DNA of 64,000 nucleotides. It comes from UBA721 sp002705165 (GTDB lineage Bacteria; Planctomycetota; Planctomycetia; Pirellulales; Pirellulaceae). Both the position numbers and the translations under genes were made by a program. Positions 36,022 through 46,031 of this stretch are shown here, piece after piece. Where the stretch lies: NCBI GenBank assembly GCA_045565995.1, contig JBJLEF010000001.1, positions 1,612,001-1,676,000 of the forward strand. Reading direction: 5' to 3'. The number at the start of each line of letters is the position of its first letter. Within the stretch, counting starts at the first letter, position 1. The notes beneath the pieces are model-generated. The model was not told the DNA's origin, searched no databases, and saw only the letters and a list, made by a program, of their open reading frames with translations.

Positions 36022-39000
36022 TTAGAAAGGGAAGAGTTTCGTGGGAAGCTCTTTGAATTGTTCCAGCACGTTTGGCAACCGAGGCCACACCGGTGTTGGC
36101 TCAGGTAGTTCACTTGTTGCTTCCCGCTCGATGATTGTCGCTTGTTTAGCAATGTTGTCCTGTTGGTAGGGTGCGTACTTGGTTAAATATCGCGGCCAGT
36201 AACTGCTCAGATATTCGTAGCAGTCTGAGACCCGGCCCTGCCCGGGTTGAGAGTAGGCGATCGAAATGTCCTTCATCAATTCCCGGTATTCGCGCTGTTG
36301 AAACCACAGGTCGTACACTTGAAGATTATCAATTTCGACATGCCCGGAGGACATCAAGTCAAAGCCCACTCGTAAATCCGTGAGCCCTTGAGTTGGTAAA
36401 TCATCCACAATCAAGACATAACGATTCCATTTGGCGGTCAAGGGATTGATATTACGCGTCGTAGTGAGGCCGGACTCTGGTTTTCCAATTGTACGTGGTC
36501 GATAGTAGACCTTCCCATGCAGTCGACCTTCGATGGATAGGCGAATGGAAGGTTGATGGTCCGGCGTCGTAGTTCTCATCCACACCGTGAATGCCACCCG
36601 ACCCGTTGGTGGCACATTGAAGGGCTCACTGCGAATCCAGAGGACCTGCCTTGAGGAGGGGGGGCGATGTAATGAAATATGTTGCGCGCCGCTCTGCGGG
36701 GAATCTCGAACTATTTCGACTCGATTTCCTGCCTGACTGTTATATAGCCATCCTGGTAATGCCTGATTTCCGGAAGTTGCTTCGAAGTCAGCATTCTTCA
36801 AGGGAGTTCGACTGCTGGGCTGTTGTAACGGGCCTAGTCGTTGGTTTATTTTTAAAAGACTATTATGAAGTTGAGGAACGACTTCCTGATTGTACTGTAC
36901 ATTAGCGCCAATGACCTGAGCTTCCGCGTGGTCGATTCGGACTGCGATCAGATCAAACGGTTCCATGACCAATTGCCAGGTGGCACCCTTAGGATGCCAT
37001 CGAAAACTGGACTTGGCATCCTGTCCCAATGCGACAGGATGTCCATTTGGGGGTAACAGTAATTCCACCTGAGCAGTAGTGGCCCAGGGCGCATTGTTTA
37101 ATACGTAGAGGTATGTCGACCGTTGAGTTTCATCTACGGCAAGGTGCCGGCGAATAACCAGAGGCTGAGCAATTGGAACCCCATCCGCCCGGACGGTTTC
37201 GAATTTTACGGCCGGCAATTGTTGGTAGCTGTGGAAGATTTGGCGTGTAGCATCTTCCTGCCCCATCGAAAGCAGCCATCCTCCGTCGACAAATATCTGT
37301 TGATCAGACTTGGCTAGTGCCGAAATAAATCGCTGCCGATTGAACTGGTGAGACGGAGTAAGTGTGTTGGCAAACCAGGTGTTGGTGTTGTCCGGTCCCC
37401 AAGGTGATTGTTGTTCTAAATCCGTCAGTCTGGCAACATGAGGTGAATGCTGGAACAGGATCCCGGTTGTTCGCTGCCGACCATATAATTTGCCAATCCC
37501 GGGAGAGCGGTTCAATTCCATTTGTACGTGTTGGCTTACAGGGTCGAGCACTGGGCTCGTCTGCTTAGGCTGGAGCCAAACGACATGATCGAATGCGCCG
37601 GTCGCAGTAGGGTTCAGTCCAAGCTGACTCAGTAAATTGTCCAGCGAGTTTTGAGAGGGGAGGAGCGGCCTTGCTAACTGGCGAGCGTGTCGTGTTGCAT
37701 ACAATTCAGAAGTTGACAGATAAATTCGAGCTTTTGAATTGGAGGAAAAAGTTTGTTGGAGATCTTCAGCCAGTTGAACATAGAAATTCATCAATTCCTT
37801 GCTGATCCAGGTCGTCCATTCTCGCCGGTAGCGTTGGTGAATAGCCTGGAGGTTTTCTTTGTGAGTGGCACTGGGAACTAACTGCTGTTGCTCGAAGAAT
37901 CGTGTCAGAGTCTTTTCATCCGGAACCCAATTGGTACTAGGTAACTGAGTGTATGTACTAGGAGTTAATTCAAGACAGATACCACCAAAGCTGTCATGTT
38001 GTTGGTAACGTTCAACGACAGACGTGAGTAGTTTTCTTAACACCCCCTGAACTCGGGGATCTAACGGATTGTAAAGTGCCTGGCTAGCTAGCGTTGTATT
38101 CGTATCAGGACTGTATTTTAAGTAAATACTTTTGTCATACTCGCCAATCGCCTCCAGTTCATGTAACCTTCCCGACAACTGGAAAGCGGGAATGAACACT
38201 AATTTTCTCTCGTCAAAAATACGAAACAGCATTTCGACGACGTCTTTCTTTATTGGGTCTTGTCCATTGGAAAAGAATACACCGCTATCGTATTTGGGTC
38301 GTGAGTTGAAATACGCACTTGGAAACAGACTGCTGCCATCACTTAACACATTGAGAATGGTACCGGAATTCCCTGCATACTGTAGGTAGTCAGCTAGCCG
38401 AACTCCTCCCTGGTAAAAAGTATTCCAGTCATCGAGAGTGGTGGTGTTGTCGCCCGCCTTGGCCTCCAACGCGCCGAAATTCTCCATGAAAAAGGGTTTA
38501 TGGAAGTAGGTCAGTGCTTGCCGCTTACTTCGAGTTGTCGGCATGGCGTCTGCTGACCGGGAATCGTTCGAATACAGATCTGAGATTCTTCCCTGCAGCT
38601 CGGAGACCTGGATCTCGCCAAAGATCGCATCTCGGGTGCCAAATTGATTTCTTAAAACTAACATCGGGTGTTTTGTTTTGGGCCAGAATAAAATTTTATG
38701 TTTTAGAGAAGTCGTACCTTGGGACCATTCCGGTTTGTGGAGATAAAAACCAGAGTCGATTCCCAGAGGCATGATTTTCCCGAGTGCATTGGGCTCCAAA
38801 ATGCTAAGGGCCATTGTTTGAGGTACGTTGGATGGATATTCCACTTCCAGCAAATGAGGACGATTTAGATGTTCGATCGTTAACGGATATGCTTGCCAAC
38901 CACCTTCGGTAAGTTTGCTATACGGTTTACCATCATGTTCTATTTCTTGAACCTGCTCATTGCCAAATGGCTTAAATCCTAAGTCGCTAGGAGATGATCC

Positions 39001-40104
39001 GGTTAAGTATTTCAACTGCTCGGTGGGATTGAGTGAGGCTAGGTGTTCCCACCATGCAGGGTTTGCCGGATTAAACTTTAGAATTTCCTTCCATTTGGCT
39101 TGTTGGGCGGGAGGAGCGTCGATGCCACCAACCACGACAAATTGAATTCTTCGAGTGGCGAGTGGAGCGGGACGAACGAGCGTGTCGGTAAATCTTTTGG
39201 AATCCACTCGAAACTCAATGTTGTAGACACCAGGACGAGAAGGGATTGGAAGTTTTAGATTATTCCAAACTGGGAACTTACTTTGAGTCTGCAGTTCAAC
39301 CAAATGTTGTTGTTGATGAATAACTTGTTGTTGGTCGGTTGCAATCAGGAATACAGAGTACTGAAAAGTGCCACTGCGTTCGCGACCGATTAAATGCGGA
39401 ATTAACGAGACTTCAAAAGTTTCATTAGGATGGAAGACCATCGTCGGGCGTTTGTGTTGAATGCGGAGTACGTCATCAGGTGCCCGTCTGACTTGCCCGC
39501 GATTGCCATCTTCATCTAACAACATATCCAAGGACTTAAATAGAAATTGTTCGATTGGGCGATCTACTTCAAACGTTAGTTCGGGATTGTCCACGGAAAC
39601 GAGATTAATCTTCAATCTTGCATTACGTGAAGTGGTTAGTGAGACATCTAACGCATCATATTCCTGGGCGGTTTGCTGGGAGACCGAAATTTGATTGTGC
39701 AGAGTGCTAAAGCCATCCGCCGGGTGATTACTTGTTAGAACACTTGATGGGCTTAGTTCTACTCCATGGTTCATCAGGTGTTGGAAATGACCTTCGGAGA
39801 CTTCAATGGTGCCAGACCATTGGACAGGCTTGCCTCCACCCCACGCGATACGAAGTCGGGTGTCTATCGATGAGTTTGTCATGCGTCCCGGCCTAAGGCC
39901 AGCTTGCATGGTCCCCAATCCGTTCTTGGAAGCTGGCACCCCGCCGACTTGTCGAATTCCATTGGTTGGATTGGAAGGGCGGGGCACAATCGGAGTGGGC
40001 TGCGCTATCGCTGTCGAAAGTGTGAACACAATCGAAACCAACGCTAAGCCAAACTGACCTGTCATCCCATGAGTTAGCACGTTGTGGTAGTCTCCCTGCT
40101 TCAC
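36022..40104 (-). CDS. Very large secreted protein with glycoside-hydrolase-like middle and CBM-like C-terminal domain
   Basis: 1360 residues from a GTG, or 1347 from the ATG at 40065, which begins the hydrophobic export signal TGQFGLALVSIVFTLSTAIA. Residues ~60-350 are beta-rich. The region ~530-1000 looks like a TIM-barrel family-10-type hydrolase: HKPFFMENFG, then GGVRLADYLQYAGNSGTILNV, and strands with FIPAFQLSGRLHEL; a catalytic pair is not identified. Residues ~1115-1290 resemble a carbohydrate-binding jelly roll (FNVPPTGRVAFTVWMRT and GHVEIDNLQVYD). A short helical tail follows. It is probably a periplasmic or surface polysaccharide-active protein, but no substrate is indicated. Flanking genes show no operon. 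Confidence 0.75.
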   Translation of the reverse strand: MKQGDYHNVLTHGMTGQFGLALVSIVFTLSTAIAQPTPIVPRPSNPTNGIRQVGGVPASKNGLGTMQAGLRPGRMTNSSIDTRLRIAWGGGKPVQWSGTIEVSEGHFQHLMNHGVELSPSSVLTSNHPADGFSTLHNQISVSQQTAQEYDALDVSLTTSRNARLKINLVSVDNPELTFEVDRPIEQFLFKSLDMLLDEDGNRGQVRRAPDDVLRIQHKRPTMVFHPNETFEVSLIPHLIGRERSGTFQYSVFLIATDQQQVIHQQQHLVELQTQSKFPVWNNLKLPIPSRPGVYNIEFRVDSKRFTDTLVRPAPLATRRIQFVVVGGIDAPPAQQAKWKEILKFNPANPAWWEHLASLNPTEQLKYLTGSSPSDLGFKPFGNEQVQEIEHDGKPYSKLTEGGWQAYPLTIEHLNRPHLLEVEYPSNVPQTMALSILEPNALGKIMPLGIDSGFYLHKPEWSQGTTSLKHKILFWPKTKHPMLVLRNQFGTRDAIFGEIQVSELQGRISDLYSNDSRSADAMPTTRSKRQALTYFHKPFFMENFGALEAKAGDNTTTLDDWNTFYQGGVRLADYLQYAGNSGTILNVLSDGSSLFPSAYFNSRPKYDSGVFFSNGQDPIKKDVVEMLFRIFDERKLVFIPAFQLSGRLHELEAIGEYDKSIYLKYSPDTNTTLASQALYNPLDPRVQGVLRKLLTSVVERYQQHDSFGGICLELTPSTYTQLPSTNWVPDEKTLTRFFEQQQLVPSATHKENLQAIHQRYRREWTTWISKELMNFYVQLAEDLQQTFSSNSKARIYLSTSELYATRHARQLARPLLPSQNSLDNLLSQLGLNPTATGAFDHVVWLQPKQTSPVLDPVSQHVQMELNRSPGIGKLYGRQRTTGILFQHSPHVARLTDLEQQSPWGPDNTNTWFANTLTPSHQFNRQRFISALAKSDQQIFVDGGWLLSMGQEDATRQIFHSYQQLPAVKFETVRADGVPIAQPLVIRRHLAVDETQRSTYLYVLNNAPWATTAQVELLLPPNGHPVALGQDAKSSFRWHPKGATWQLVMEPFDLIAVRIDHAEAQVIGANVQYNQEVVPQLHNSLLKINQRLGPLQQPSSRTPLKNADFEATSGNQALPGWLYNSQAGNRVEIVRDSPQSGAQHISLHRPPSSRQVLWIRSEPFNVPPTGRVAFTVWMRTTTPDHQPSIRLSIEGRLHGKVYYRPRTIGKPESGLTTTRNINPLTAKWNRYVLIVDDLPTQGLTDLRVGFDLMSSGHVEIDNLQVYDLWFQQREYRELMKDISIAYSQPGQGRVSDCYEYLSSYWPRYLTKYAPYQQDNIAKQATIIEREATSELPEPTPVWPRLPNVLEQFKELPTKLFPF

Positions 40105-40201
40105 TCCAAATCCCTAGAACAAGACTGGGGATTAGCTGTGCAATAAAGCGGAATTATAGTGCTTTTCGGTAAACAGAGAACAGACCAATCTGAGTGGAGT
40201 T

Positions 40202-41437
40202 CTAGTGCTGTTTCTGCAGAGAATCCGGTAGAATTACGCCCTGAGCCAGCAAGTCAGCAGGGGATTTGAAAAGCATTTCAAAGGCTTGGATAATGTCTTT
40301 CCGACGACTTCCAATTTCATTCGATTCCCAGCGATCATCGGGCTTTGCATAGAGTCGTAGATTTCCCTCCTCTGTGGTAACTGAAAACCAAGCGGGTGCT
40401 AGAATCCCGAGTCGCTCATTGGCGAATTTAGAAAGTGTGAATTGTTGAGCCAGAGGGGTTACGTCCTCACTAGGGGATTCAAGCTGCTGGAGCAGAGAAC
40501 GATGGCTTCGGGGGGCTTGTTCATGCCATCGGCCGGTCATCCATTCCTCTAATGTGGAGTTAACACATTCGGACTGGAGCAATTCCGAATTCCTAAAGGG
40601 TGCCACTTTGGGCACCTCGGACGACTGTGGTATGAATTTTGTGACAAACAAGGGGACGTGCAATTGGTCGGTGGCCGGTTGGGAATGCTCGTGGCCCACA
40701 CCTCCATGGTGTCCCAGAGCCTGACTTCGTGGCGAGGTGACAATCAGCAGTGTCGTCTCACGGAGATTTTGTGCCAGGCTTTGAATCTGATCCAATAGGA
40801 ATCCCAGACATGTATCCAGGACGCTGGCCTGAGCAGCATAGGCATGAACAACCTGCATGATTTCATCCGGATCGCTGTCGTTTACCAGAGGTCCGATGGG
40901 CGGCTGAGCGATGTTTGCTACTTCAGGATCTTCTTCGCCAAAGAATTGTTCCCGATAAGCCAAGGGGGCGTCCCAAACGACTCCCAGATTACTGTGATGA
41001 ATCCAGGTAAGATCGTGAGTAAGCCCTTGCTCCAATTCTTTCATCACCAGACTGATAAACTGTGCGGTGGCAGTTAGTTCAAGGGAGTCAGCGATCGCTG
41101 TTGAGATAGCGGCTGGTATGGTTTTGATCTCGGTAAATTCCTGACAGCCAGAAACATTCGTCAGAGAATCTCCTTCTTGAATCAACAGGCTGGATTGGCC
41201 TCTCTCCGTCAATTGCTGCATTAGAGTTGGTCTGGCTTCAGTCGAGATTGCGTGTTGGCCAGTGAGTACGCTTCGCATGGAAGACTCAAAACAGGTACTT
41301 GAACTAAGGCAGTACTCAGCGGTCATACCAATGGCTGCCAAATTATCGAATGCTGGCGTGGGATTCCAAGTATTTCCATAAGGTGAAAGGTATCTCGCAC
41401 TTAGTTGATCAATAGTAATGATAATAGCTTTAGGCAT
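40202..41437 (-). CDS. Sulfatase/phosphodiesterase-fold protein lacking the formylglycine signature
   Basis: 411 residues from the ATG at 41437; a TTG at 41464 is less likely. The start PKAIIITIDQLSARYLSPYG and the metal-site-like region (TTLLIVTSPRSQALGHHG) place it in the alkaline-phosphatase/sulfatase superfamily. Where active sulfatases have CxPxR before LTG, this protein has TCFESSMRSVLTG, so the cysteine and arginine are out of register and the proline is missing. It lacks a signal peptide. It may be an inactive relative or may use another nucleophile for phosphoester chemistry. It is divergent from the PlsC gene across ~127 nt. Confidence 0.75.
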   Translation of the reverse strand: MPKAIIITIDQLSARYLSPYGNTWNPTPAFDNLAAIGMTAEYCLSSSTCFESSMRSVLTGQHAISTEARPTLMQQLTERGQSSLLIQEGDSLTNVSGCQEFTEIKTIPAAISTAIADSLELTATAQFISLVMKELEQGLTHDLTWIHHSNLGVVWDAPLAYREQFFGEEDPEVANIAQPPIGPLVNDSDPDEIMQVVHAYAAQASVLDTCLGFLLDQIQSLAQNLRETTLLIVTSPRSQALGHHGGVGHEHSQPATDQLHVPLFVTKFIPQSSEVPKVAPFRNSELLQSECVNSTLEEWMTGRWHEQAPRSHRSLLQQLESPSEDVTPLAQQFTLSKFANERLGILAPAWFSVTTEEGNLRLYAKPDDRWESNEIGSRRKDIIQAFEMLFKSPADLLAQGVILPDSLQKQH

Positions 41438-41564
41438 GGCTTTAGCAGGGATTTCCCGTCTCAATCTAATGGTGGATTGTGTGGATTCATGACCGTTCTA
41501 TAGTACTAGTTTTTACACGTTCTATTAGAATAATTGAATAGTCTTAAGATCGGATCTTTTCAAT

Positions 41565-42176
41565 ATGCAACTAACCAGCCGATTGCTCGTGGCAGCAGCT
41601 AAAATTATTAGCGGCTATACTGTGCGCTGGAAGCATGTAATGCCGGACACCTGCCAGCGAATCTACTTTGCCAATCATACAAGTCACCTTGATGCATTGG
41701 TACTCTGGGCGGGGCTGCCTGCTCACTTACGGGAAATTACGCGTCCGGTCGCTGCGAAAGATTATTGGGAGAAAGGGTGGATACGTCGGCATGTGGCCAG
41801 TGCTTTTAATGCCTTGTTGATTGATCGTCGTGAAGTCAAGGTCCACCAGAGTCCAGTGGACTTGATGATTCGTGAGATGGATGACAAATACAGTTTGATC
41901 ATCTTTCCTGAAGGCAGTCGTAATGCCAAAGAGGAAATGAATAAGTTCAAAAGTGGTTTGTATTATTTGGCAAAGAAGCGCCCCGATCTCGAGCTAGTGC
42001 CAGTTTATTTAGATAATATGAATCGTATACTACCGCGTGGAGAAGTGTTGCCCGTACCACTGCTGAGCAACATCACGATCGGAGCTCCCATTTGGCTGGA
42101 ACAGGGAGAATCGAAACAGCAGTTTCTGGGTCGTGCTCGCCAGTCGATTATTAGATTGAGGGATGACGAAGAGTAA
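41565..42176 (+). CDS. PlsC-like 1-acyl-glycerol-3-phosphate acyltransferase
   Basis: 203 residues. The catalytic NHxxxxD motif is H38TSHLD43 and the glycerophosphate-binding motif is F114PEGSR119, both in the usual order. A weak hydrophobic N-terminus suggests membrane association. The enzyme adds the second fatty acyl group to lysophosphatidate. Its stop codon shares one base with the start of a CDP-diglyceride synthase-like gene (TAATG), which performs the next pathway step, so the two are coupled. The FabI gene follows ~1.2 kb later. Confidence 0.9.
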   Translation: MQLTSRLLVAAAKIISGYTVRWKHVMPDTCQRIYFANHTSHLDALVLWAGLPAHLREITRPVAAKDYWEKGWIRRHVASAFNALLIDRREVKVHQSPVDLMIREMDDKYSLIIFPEGSRNAKEEMNKFKSGLYYLAKKRPDLELVPVYLDNMNRILPRGEVLPVPLLSNITIGAPIWLEQGESKQQFLGRARQSIIRLRDDEE

Positions 42177-43216
42177 TGCTTTTTGATACCTTGCATCCCT
42201 TAATAGTGGGATTTTTGGAAGATTCTTCCAGGTTAATCCTTCCGTTTGAAAAACGAACCGCTTGGCTGATTGCGGCGGTAATGATTTTACTGATTATCGG
42301 CTCGCTGGTCGGAAAACTATTGGAGCGAAGTTCTGAGGAACGCCTGAATAGTGCGATCGTTCGTTCCTTCAATCAACGGATTCGTTCCTGGTGGTTAATG
42401 TGTGCAATCCTGATCGCTGGACTAGTGATTGGGCGAACCGGTACGGTTGTGTTGTTTGGAATGATTGGATTCTGGGCGTTACGTGAATTTATTACGATGA
42501 CACCGACCAGACGAGGTGATCATCGAGCCTTGTTTTGGGTACTGGTCATCTTTACCCCACTGCAGTTTTTTCTAGTGGGTCTGAATGATGAACGACAGAT
42601 GTTTAAAGTCTTGTTGCCAATCATCGCAGCCTTGTTTGTGCCTATGCGAATTGCATTGGCGAATGATGAAAAGAGGTTTCTCGAACGATCAGCAAAGATA
42701 CTGATCGGAATTTTGATTTGTGTCTACGCTTTGAGTTTCGCACCGGCCTTACTATATCTGCAAATCGTCGACAGCACCGGCAAGCTTTGGAATGCCGATT
42801 CCACGCTGAGTGCCAATAAAGGCTTGTTATTTTTCTTTGTGTTAATTACTCAGCTTAATGATGTGATGCAATTCGGCTGGGGCAAGCTGATTGGACGTAA
42901 TCTGATTGCGGATCGAATTAACACAAGCCGAACATCCGAAGGTGTTATTGCTGCGGCAGCAAGCTCAGCTCTCTTAGGAGCTTTGTTTTGCTGGGTGACT
43001 CCTTTTCTTTTTTGGCAAGCAGCGATTATCGCGGTCGTGATTTCCCTGACGGGTTTTGCCGGTGGACTGACTATGTCGGCGATTAAACGAGATCGAGGAG
43101 TGAAAGACTTTGGAACATTGTTGCAGGGACATGCCGGGATTCTTGATCGGATTGATTCACTCTGTTTCGCGGCACCCGTGTTCTACCTTTTGACGGAGTT
43201 CTTTTTCACATCGTAA
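42176..43216 (+). CDS. Phosphatidate cytidylyltransferase (CDP-diglyceride synthase)
   Basis: 346 residues with about eight membrane helices. The C-terminal family signature is visible as KRDRGVKDFGTLLQGHAGILDRIDSL (residues ~303-328), containing the conserved D and GH...DR/D metal-binding positions. Its reaction makes CDP-diacylglycerol from phosphatidate and CTP. It overlaps the PlsC-like gene by one base. The large N-terminal part (~1-90) is longer than in enteric CdsA. The order plsC-cdsA makes this a phospholipid synthesis operon. Confidence 0.88.
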   Translation: MLFDTLHPLIVGFLEDSSRLILPFEKRTAWLIAAVMILLIIGSLVGKLLERSSEERLNSAIVRSFNQRIRSWWLMCAILIAGLVIGRTGTVVLFGMIGFWALREFITMTPTRRGDHRALFWVLVIFTPLQFFLVGLNDERQMFKVLLPIIAALFVPMRIALANDEKRFLERSAKILIGILICVYALSFAPALLYLQIVDSTGKLWNADSTLSANKGLLFFFVLITQLNDVMQFGWGKLIGRNLIADRINTSRTSEGVIAAAASSALLGALFCWVTPFLFWQAAIIAVVISLTGFAGGLTMSAIKRDRGVKDFGTLLQGHAGILDRIDSLCFAAPVFYLLTEFFFTS

Positions 43217-43340
43217 TTGAGCTAGGTCACGAGGCGAAGCCCTCGGCTTATCTGGGTTACGTGTTTTTTGAAATAAGAGTATCCTTAACGACTGGTTCAC
43301 AAATACTATCAAAGCAACATTCATTCAGAGGACGTTTTTC

Positions 43341-44180
43341 ATGGGATTGTTCGACGGTAAGAAAGGTCTAGTTCTAGGCGTCGCAAACGACCGTTCTATT
43401 GCCTGGGCTATTGCCAAAACCATTATGGAAGAAGGTGGGGAAATTGGTTTTACACATCTACCAGATCGTCCGGATGATGAAAAACGAAAGAATCGTCGGC
43501 GCGTAACCAAGTGTACTGATCAGTATCCTGAACAGACAAAGTTTGTCGTCCCGATGAACGTACAGGATGATGGTGATATTGCTTCCGTCATGGAAACGGC
43601 CAAGCAGGAATTCGGAGAAATTGACTTTCTGCTCCACTCGATTGCTTTTGCCGATCGTGATGATCTATCCCGCGACACAGTTGAAACAAGCCGCGATGGA
43701 TTTAAGATGGCAATGGAAATTAGTGCTTATAGTCTTATCGCAGTCGCCAACGCTGCTAAAGACATTATCAAAGAAAATGGTTCTATTGCCACCATGACTT
43801 ATTTTGGCGGGGAAAAGTGTGTACCCGGATATAACGTCATGGGAATTTGTAAGGCTGCACTCGAAGCAACCGTTCGATATCTTGCTTATGATTTCGGTGC
43901 TCGTGGTATCAAAGTGAACGCTCTAAGTGCAGGGCCTCTCAAAACTTTGGCTGGAAGTGCTGCTGGTGTTAGCGAGATGTTAACGATGTACCAGGATATC
44001 GCGCCGCTTTGTCGTAATATTACACATGAAGAAGTTGGACGCAGCGGAGCATTTCTGCTGTCAGATTTCTCTAGTGGTATTACGGGGGAAGTGCTACATA
44101 TCGATGGTGGATACAATGCCATGGGCTCACCTGGCCGTCTGCTCGATAAAGTTCGTGAACTTCAAGCAGGTAACCAGTAA
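43341..44180 (+). CDS. fabI: Enoyl-ACP reductase (NADH), FabI type
   Basis: 279 residues of the SDR fold. The nucleotide-binding turn is GVANDRSIAWAIAK and the active site is Y154FGGEKCVPGY164 with K171 (Y-x6-K), as in E. coli FabI, with NVMGICKAALEATVRYLA behind it. C-terminal GEVLHIDGGYNAMG is also standard. It catalyses the last reduction of each fatty-acid elongation cycle. An insertion rich in Arg/Lys occurs near residues 45-55. The gene follows phospholipid synthesis genes and is 25 nt ahead of a NUDIX hydrolase. Confidence 0.95.
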   Translation: MGLFDGKKGLVLGVANDRSIAWAIAKTIMEEGGEIGFTHLPDRPDDEKRKNRRRVTKCTDQYPEQTKFVVPMNVQDDGDIASVMETAKQEFGEIDFLLHSIAFADRDDLSRDTVETSRDGFKMAMEISAYSLIAVANAAKDIIKENGSIATMTYFGGEKCVPGYNVMGICKAALEATVRYLAYDFGARGIKVNALSAGPLKTLAGSAAGVSEMLTMYQDIAPLCRNITHEEVGRSGAFLLSDFSSGITGEVLHIDGGYNAMGSPGRLLDKVRELQAGNQ

Positions 44181-44205
44181 ACTTCCAGTTGCTGGTAGAA
44201 TCACC

Positions 44206-44604
44206 ATGCAAAAAAATAAACGGATAGCGGTTGCTGTGGTTGAACACAACGGCCGTTTTCTTGTTGGAGTTCGAGGTGCCACTGATTCCTTGGCAGGATT
44301 TCATGAATTCCCGGGCGGGAAAATTGAAGTGGATGAATCTCCGGAACAAGCTGCTGTTCGGGAATGTTTGGAAGAAGCCGAAGTTCAGGTAGTACCTGTC
44401 GGAAGATATCCCCAGGCTGTTCATCATTATGAACATGCCAGCGTCGAATTGAATTTCATAGCTTGCACCGTCGAACAATGGTCAGATCCGCAACATGGTT
44501 TTGAGTGGATTCAACGAAATGATCTGGCAGATTGTCAATTCCCAGCTGGAAACTCTGAATTACTGATAGAGCTCGAGGCAAATACCCCCCCAAAGACGAT
44601 TTAA
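44206..44604 (+). CDS. NUDIX hydrolase (MutT-like)
   Basis: 132 residues from the ATG at 44206. The Nudix box is clear: GKIEVDESPEQAAVRECLEE, with the G, E, RE and EE positions of the family consensus; the normal glycine after it is replaced by Glu. Length and sequence resemble MutT/8-oxo-dGTPase types (VAVVEHNGRFLVGVRG and a FHEFPGGK motif). It would hydrolyse a nucleoside diphosphate derivative. An upstream in-frame extension into fabI lacks a ribosome site and is not used. Cotranscription with fabI is probable. Confidence 0.9.
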   Translation: MQKNKRIAVAVVEHNGRFLVGVRGATDSLAGFHEFPGGKIEVDESPEQAAVRECLEEAEVQVVPVGRYPQAVHHYEHASVELNFIACTVEQWSDPQHGFEWIQRNDLADCQFPAGNSELLIELEANTPPKTI

Positions 44605-44783
44605 ATAAGCCGGTGAAAAACCAGCGAATTGCAATCGCTGTATGCCAAATTGCTCTAGGCTCACTCAGCGTTTTCGAGGTCTAATGATCGCAATCCAAGA
44701 CACAGGATGTGTGCCTTTCTAGATATTATGGGATGGCATTGGATTGTAATTATAGAAACGCAGGGAAGCGTTGGGGGGTTGGC

Positions 44784-45950
44784 ATGGAGGCGCGTAAAGT
44801 AGCGTTCGTATTGGCGGTGCTTGCTTGTTCCGTCACGGGAGCGAGTTTTAGAACTCAGAATTTCGTGGTGACGGCGACTAGCCCGTCTTTGGCACGCGAA
44901 GTCGCAGTTTCTGCGGAGAGATTTCGTAAAGAGTTGGCGCTCGAGTGGCTCGATTATGAATTGCAGCCATGGCAGTACCCGATTCCTATTCGCGTTCACT
45001 CCGCCGGGCATCTTGGAGCAGGGGGGGTGACCAGCTTTGTCTTTGTCGATAATATACCCGAACAATGGCAGATGACTTTACAAGGTACACGTCAACGGGT
45101 ATTGGATTCCGTGCTGCCGCATGAGATCACTCATGCCGTCTTCGCAACTCATTTCGGTCGTCCATTACCTCGTTGGGCAGATGAAGGTGCATGTACTACA
45201 GTTGAGCATACTTCCGAAAAGCAAAAACAGCATGCTTTGCTGTTGAGGTATCTGACGACCAATCGAGGAATTCCTTTTAACCAAATGTTGCGCATGAAGG
45301 ATTATCCACGAGATATTATGACCCTGTACTCTCAGGGCTTTTCGGTGAGTCAGTATCTAATTGCTCATCGAGGTAAACAGACGTTCATCAAGTTTCTCGA
45401 ACGTGCTATGAAAGATCAGGATTGGGATGCCGCGATTGAACAGTACTATCCCTTTCAACATGCCTCTGACCTGCAAACAAAATGGGTGTCCTGGGTTGGT
45501 AAGGGAAGTCCCCGGATTCAGTCGCCATCTGCACCGCTGGTAACTGCCCAAACAGTTGCTGCGAATAACGTTCAACCCAAAGCAATCGCTAGTGCAGGTG
45601 TTGAATTTAACGATGAAAGGATGGTCCCCATTGGTTATCGCGCTGAGATGGAAAAAGTGACTCAGGTTAAGAATCAGCCGCTGACTCAACTTAGAGATGG
45701 ATGGACATCGCGTCATAAGAGCAAGACCGCCCAGACGCTACCCGCCACGTCGGCAAGTTTTTCGAGAGTGATCCATCGTGGTAAAGAGGAGAAGATTGAA
45801 GTCAGTCGACCGCAACCCGTGAATCAGCCGCAACCCGTCGTCGTGCAAGCATCTACTCGGTCCGAAATTTCGAGCCGGGTGACGGAAATAACTCCACGTC
45901 CCCATCCTGACAACTCCACATCGAAATTAAAGTGGTTGCCTCCGCGATAG
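44784..45950 (+). CDS. Secreted gluzincin metallopeptidase (peptidase MA-like)
   Basis: 388 residues from the ATG at 44784, preceded by a G-rich ribosome site. A signal peptide (about 1-19) is followed by a small beta/alpha region. The zinc site is H113EITH117 with a distal acidic residue E134 in RWADEG, the arrangement of MA-clan gluzincins. Conserved GFSVSQYLI and the later FIKFLERAMK fit the family. From about residue 240 the chain is Gln/Pro/Ser-rich and probably disordered, a possible cell-wall or matrix-contacting tail. The substrate is unknown. It stands alone in its orientation, about 180 nt after the NUDIX gene. Confidence 0.85.
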   Translation: MEARKVAFVLAVLACSVTGASFRTQNFVVTATSPSLAREVAVSAERFRKELALEWLDYELQPWQYPIPIRVHSAGHLGAGGVTSFVFVDNIPEQWQMTLQGTRQRVLDSVLPHEITHAVFATHFGRPLPRWADEGACTTVEHTSEKQKQHALLLRYLTTNRGIPFNQMLRMKDYPRDIMTLYSQGFSVSQYLIAHRGKQTFIKFLERAMKDQDWDAAIEQYYPFQHASDLQTKWVSWVGKGSPRIQSPSAPLVTAQTVAANNVQPKAIASAGVEFNDERMVPIGYRAEMEKVTQVKNQPLTQLRDGWTSRHKSKTAQTLPATSASFSRVIHRGKEEKIEVSRPQPVNQPQPVVVQASTRSEISSRVTEITPRPHPDNSTSKLKWLPPR

Positions 45951-46031
45951 CGTATGATAGAGGTTCTATTCTTGAGGGCGTTTTTATAAGTGCCACCTTA
46001 GATCAATCTAGTAATGATTGCCGGAAACACT

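Noticed and set aside
43230..43268. Possible terminator after the cytidylyltransferase gene
   Set aside because: The 5-bp stem is weak and the T-run lies 17 nt beyond it, so the two do not form a unit.
44026..44205. Upstream extension of the NUDIX frame into fabI
   Set aside because: The extension has no ribosome site and the protein family begins at the ATG at 44206.
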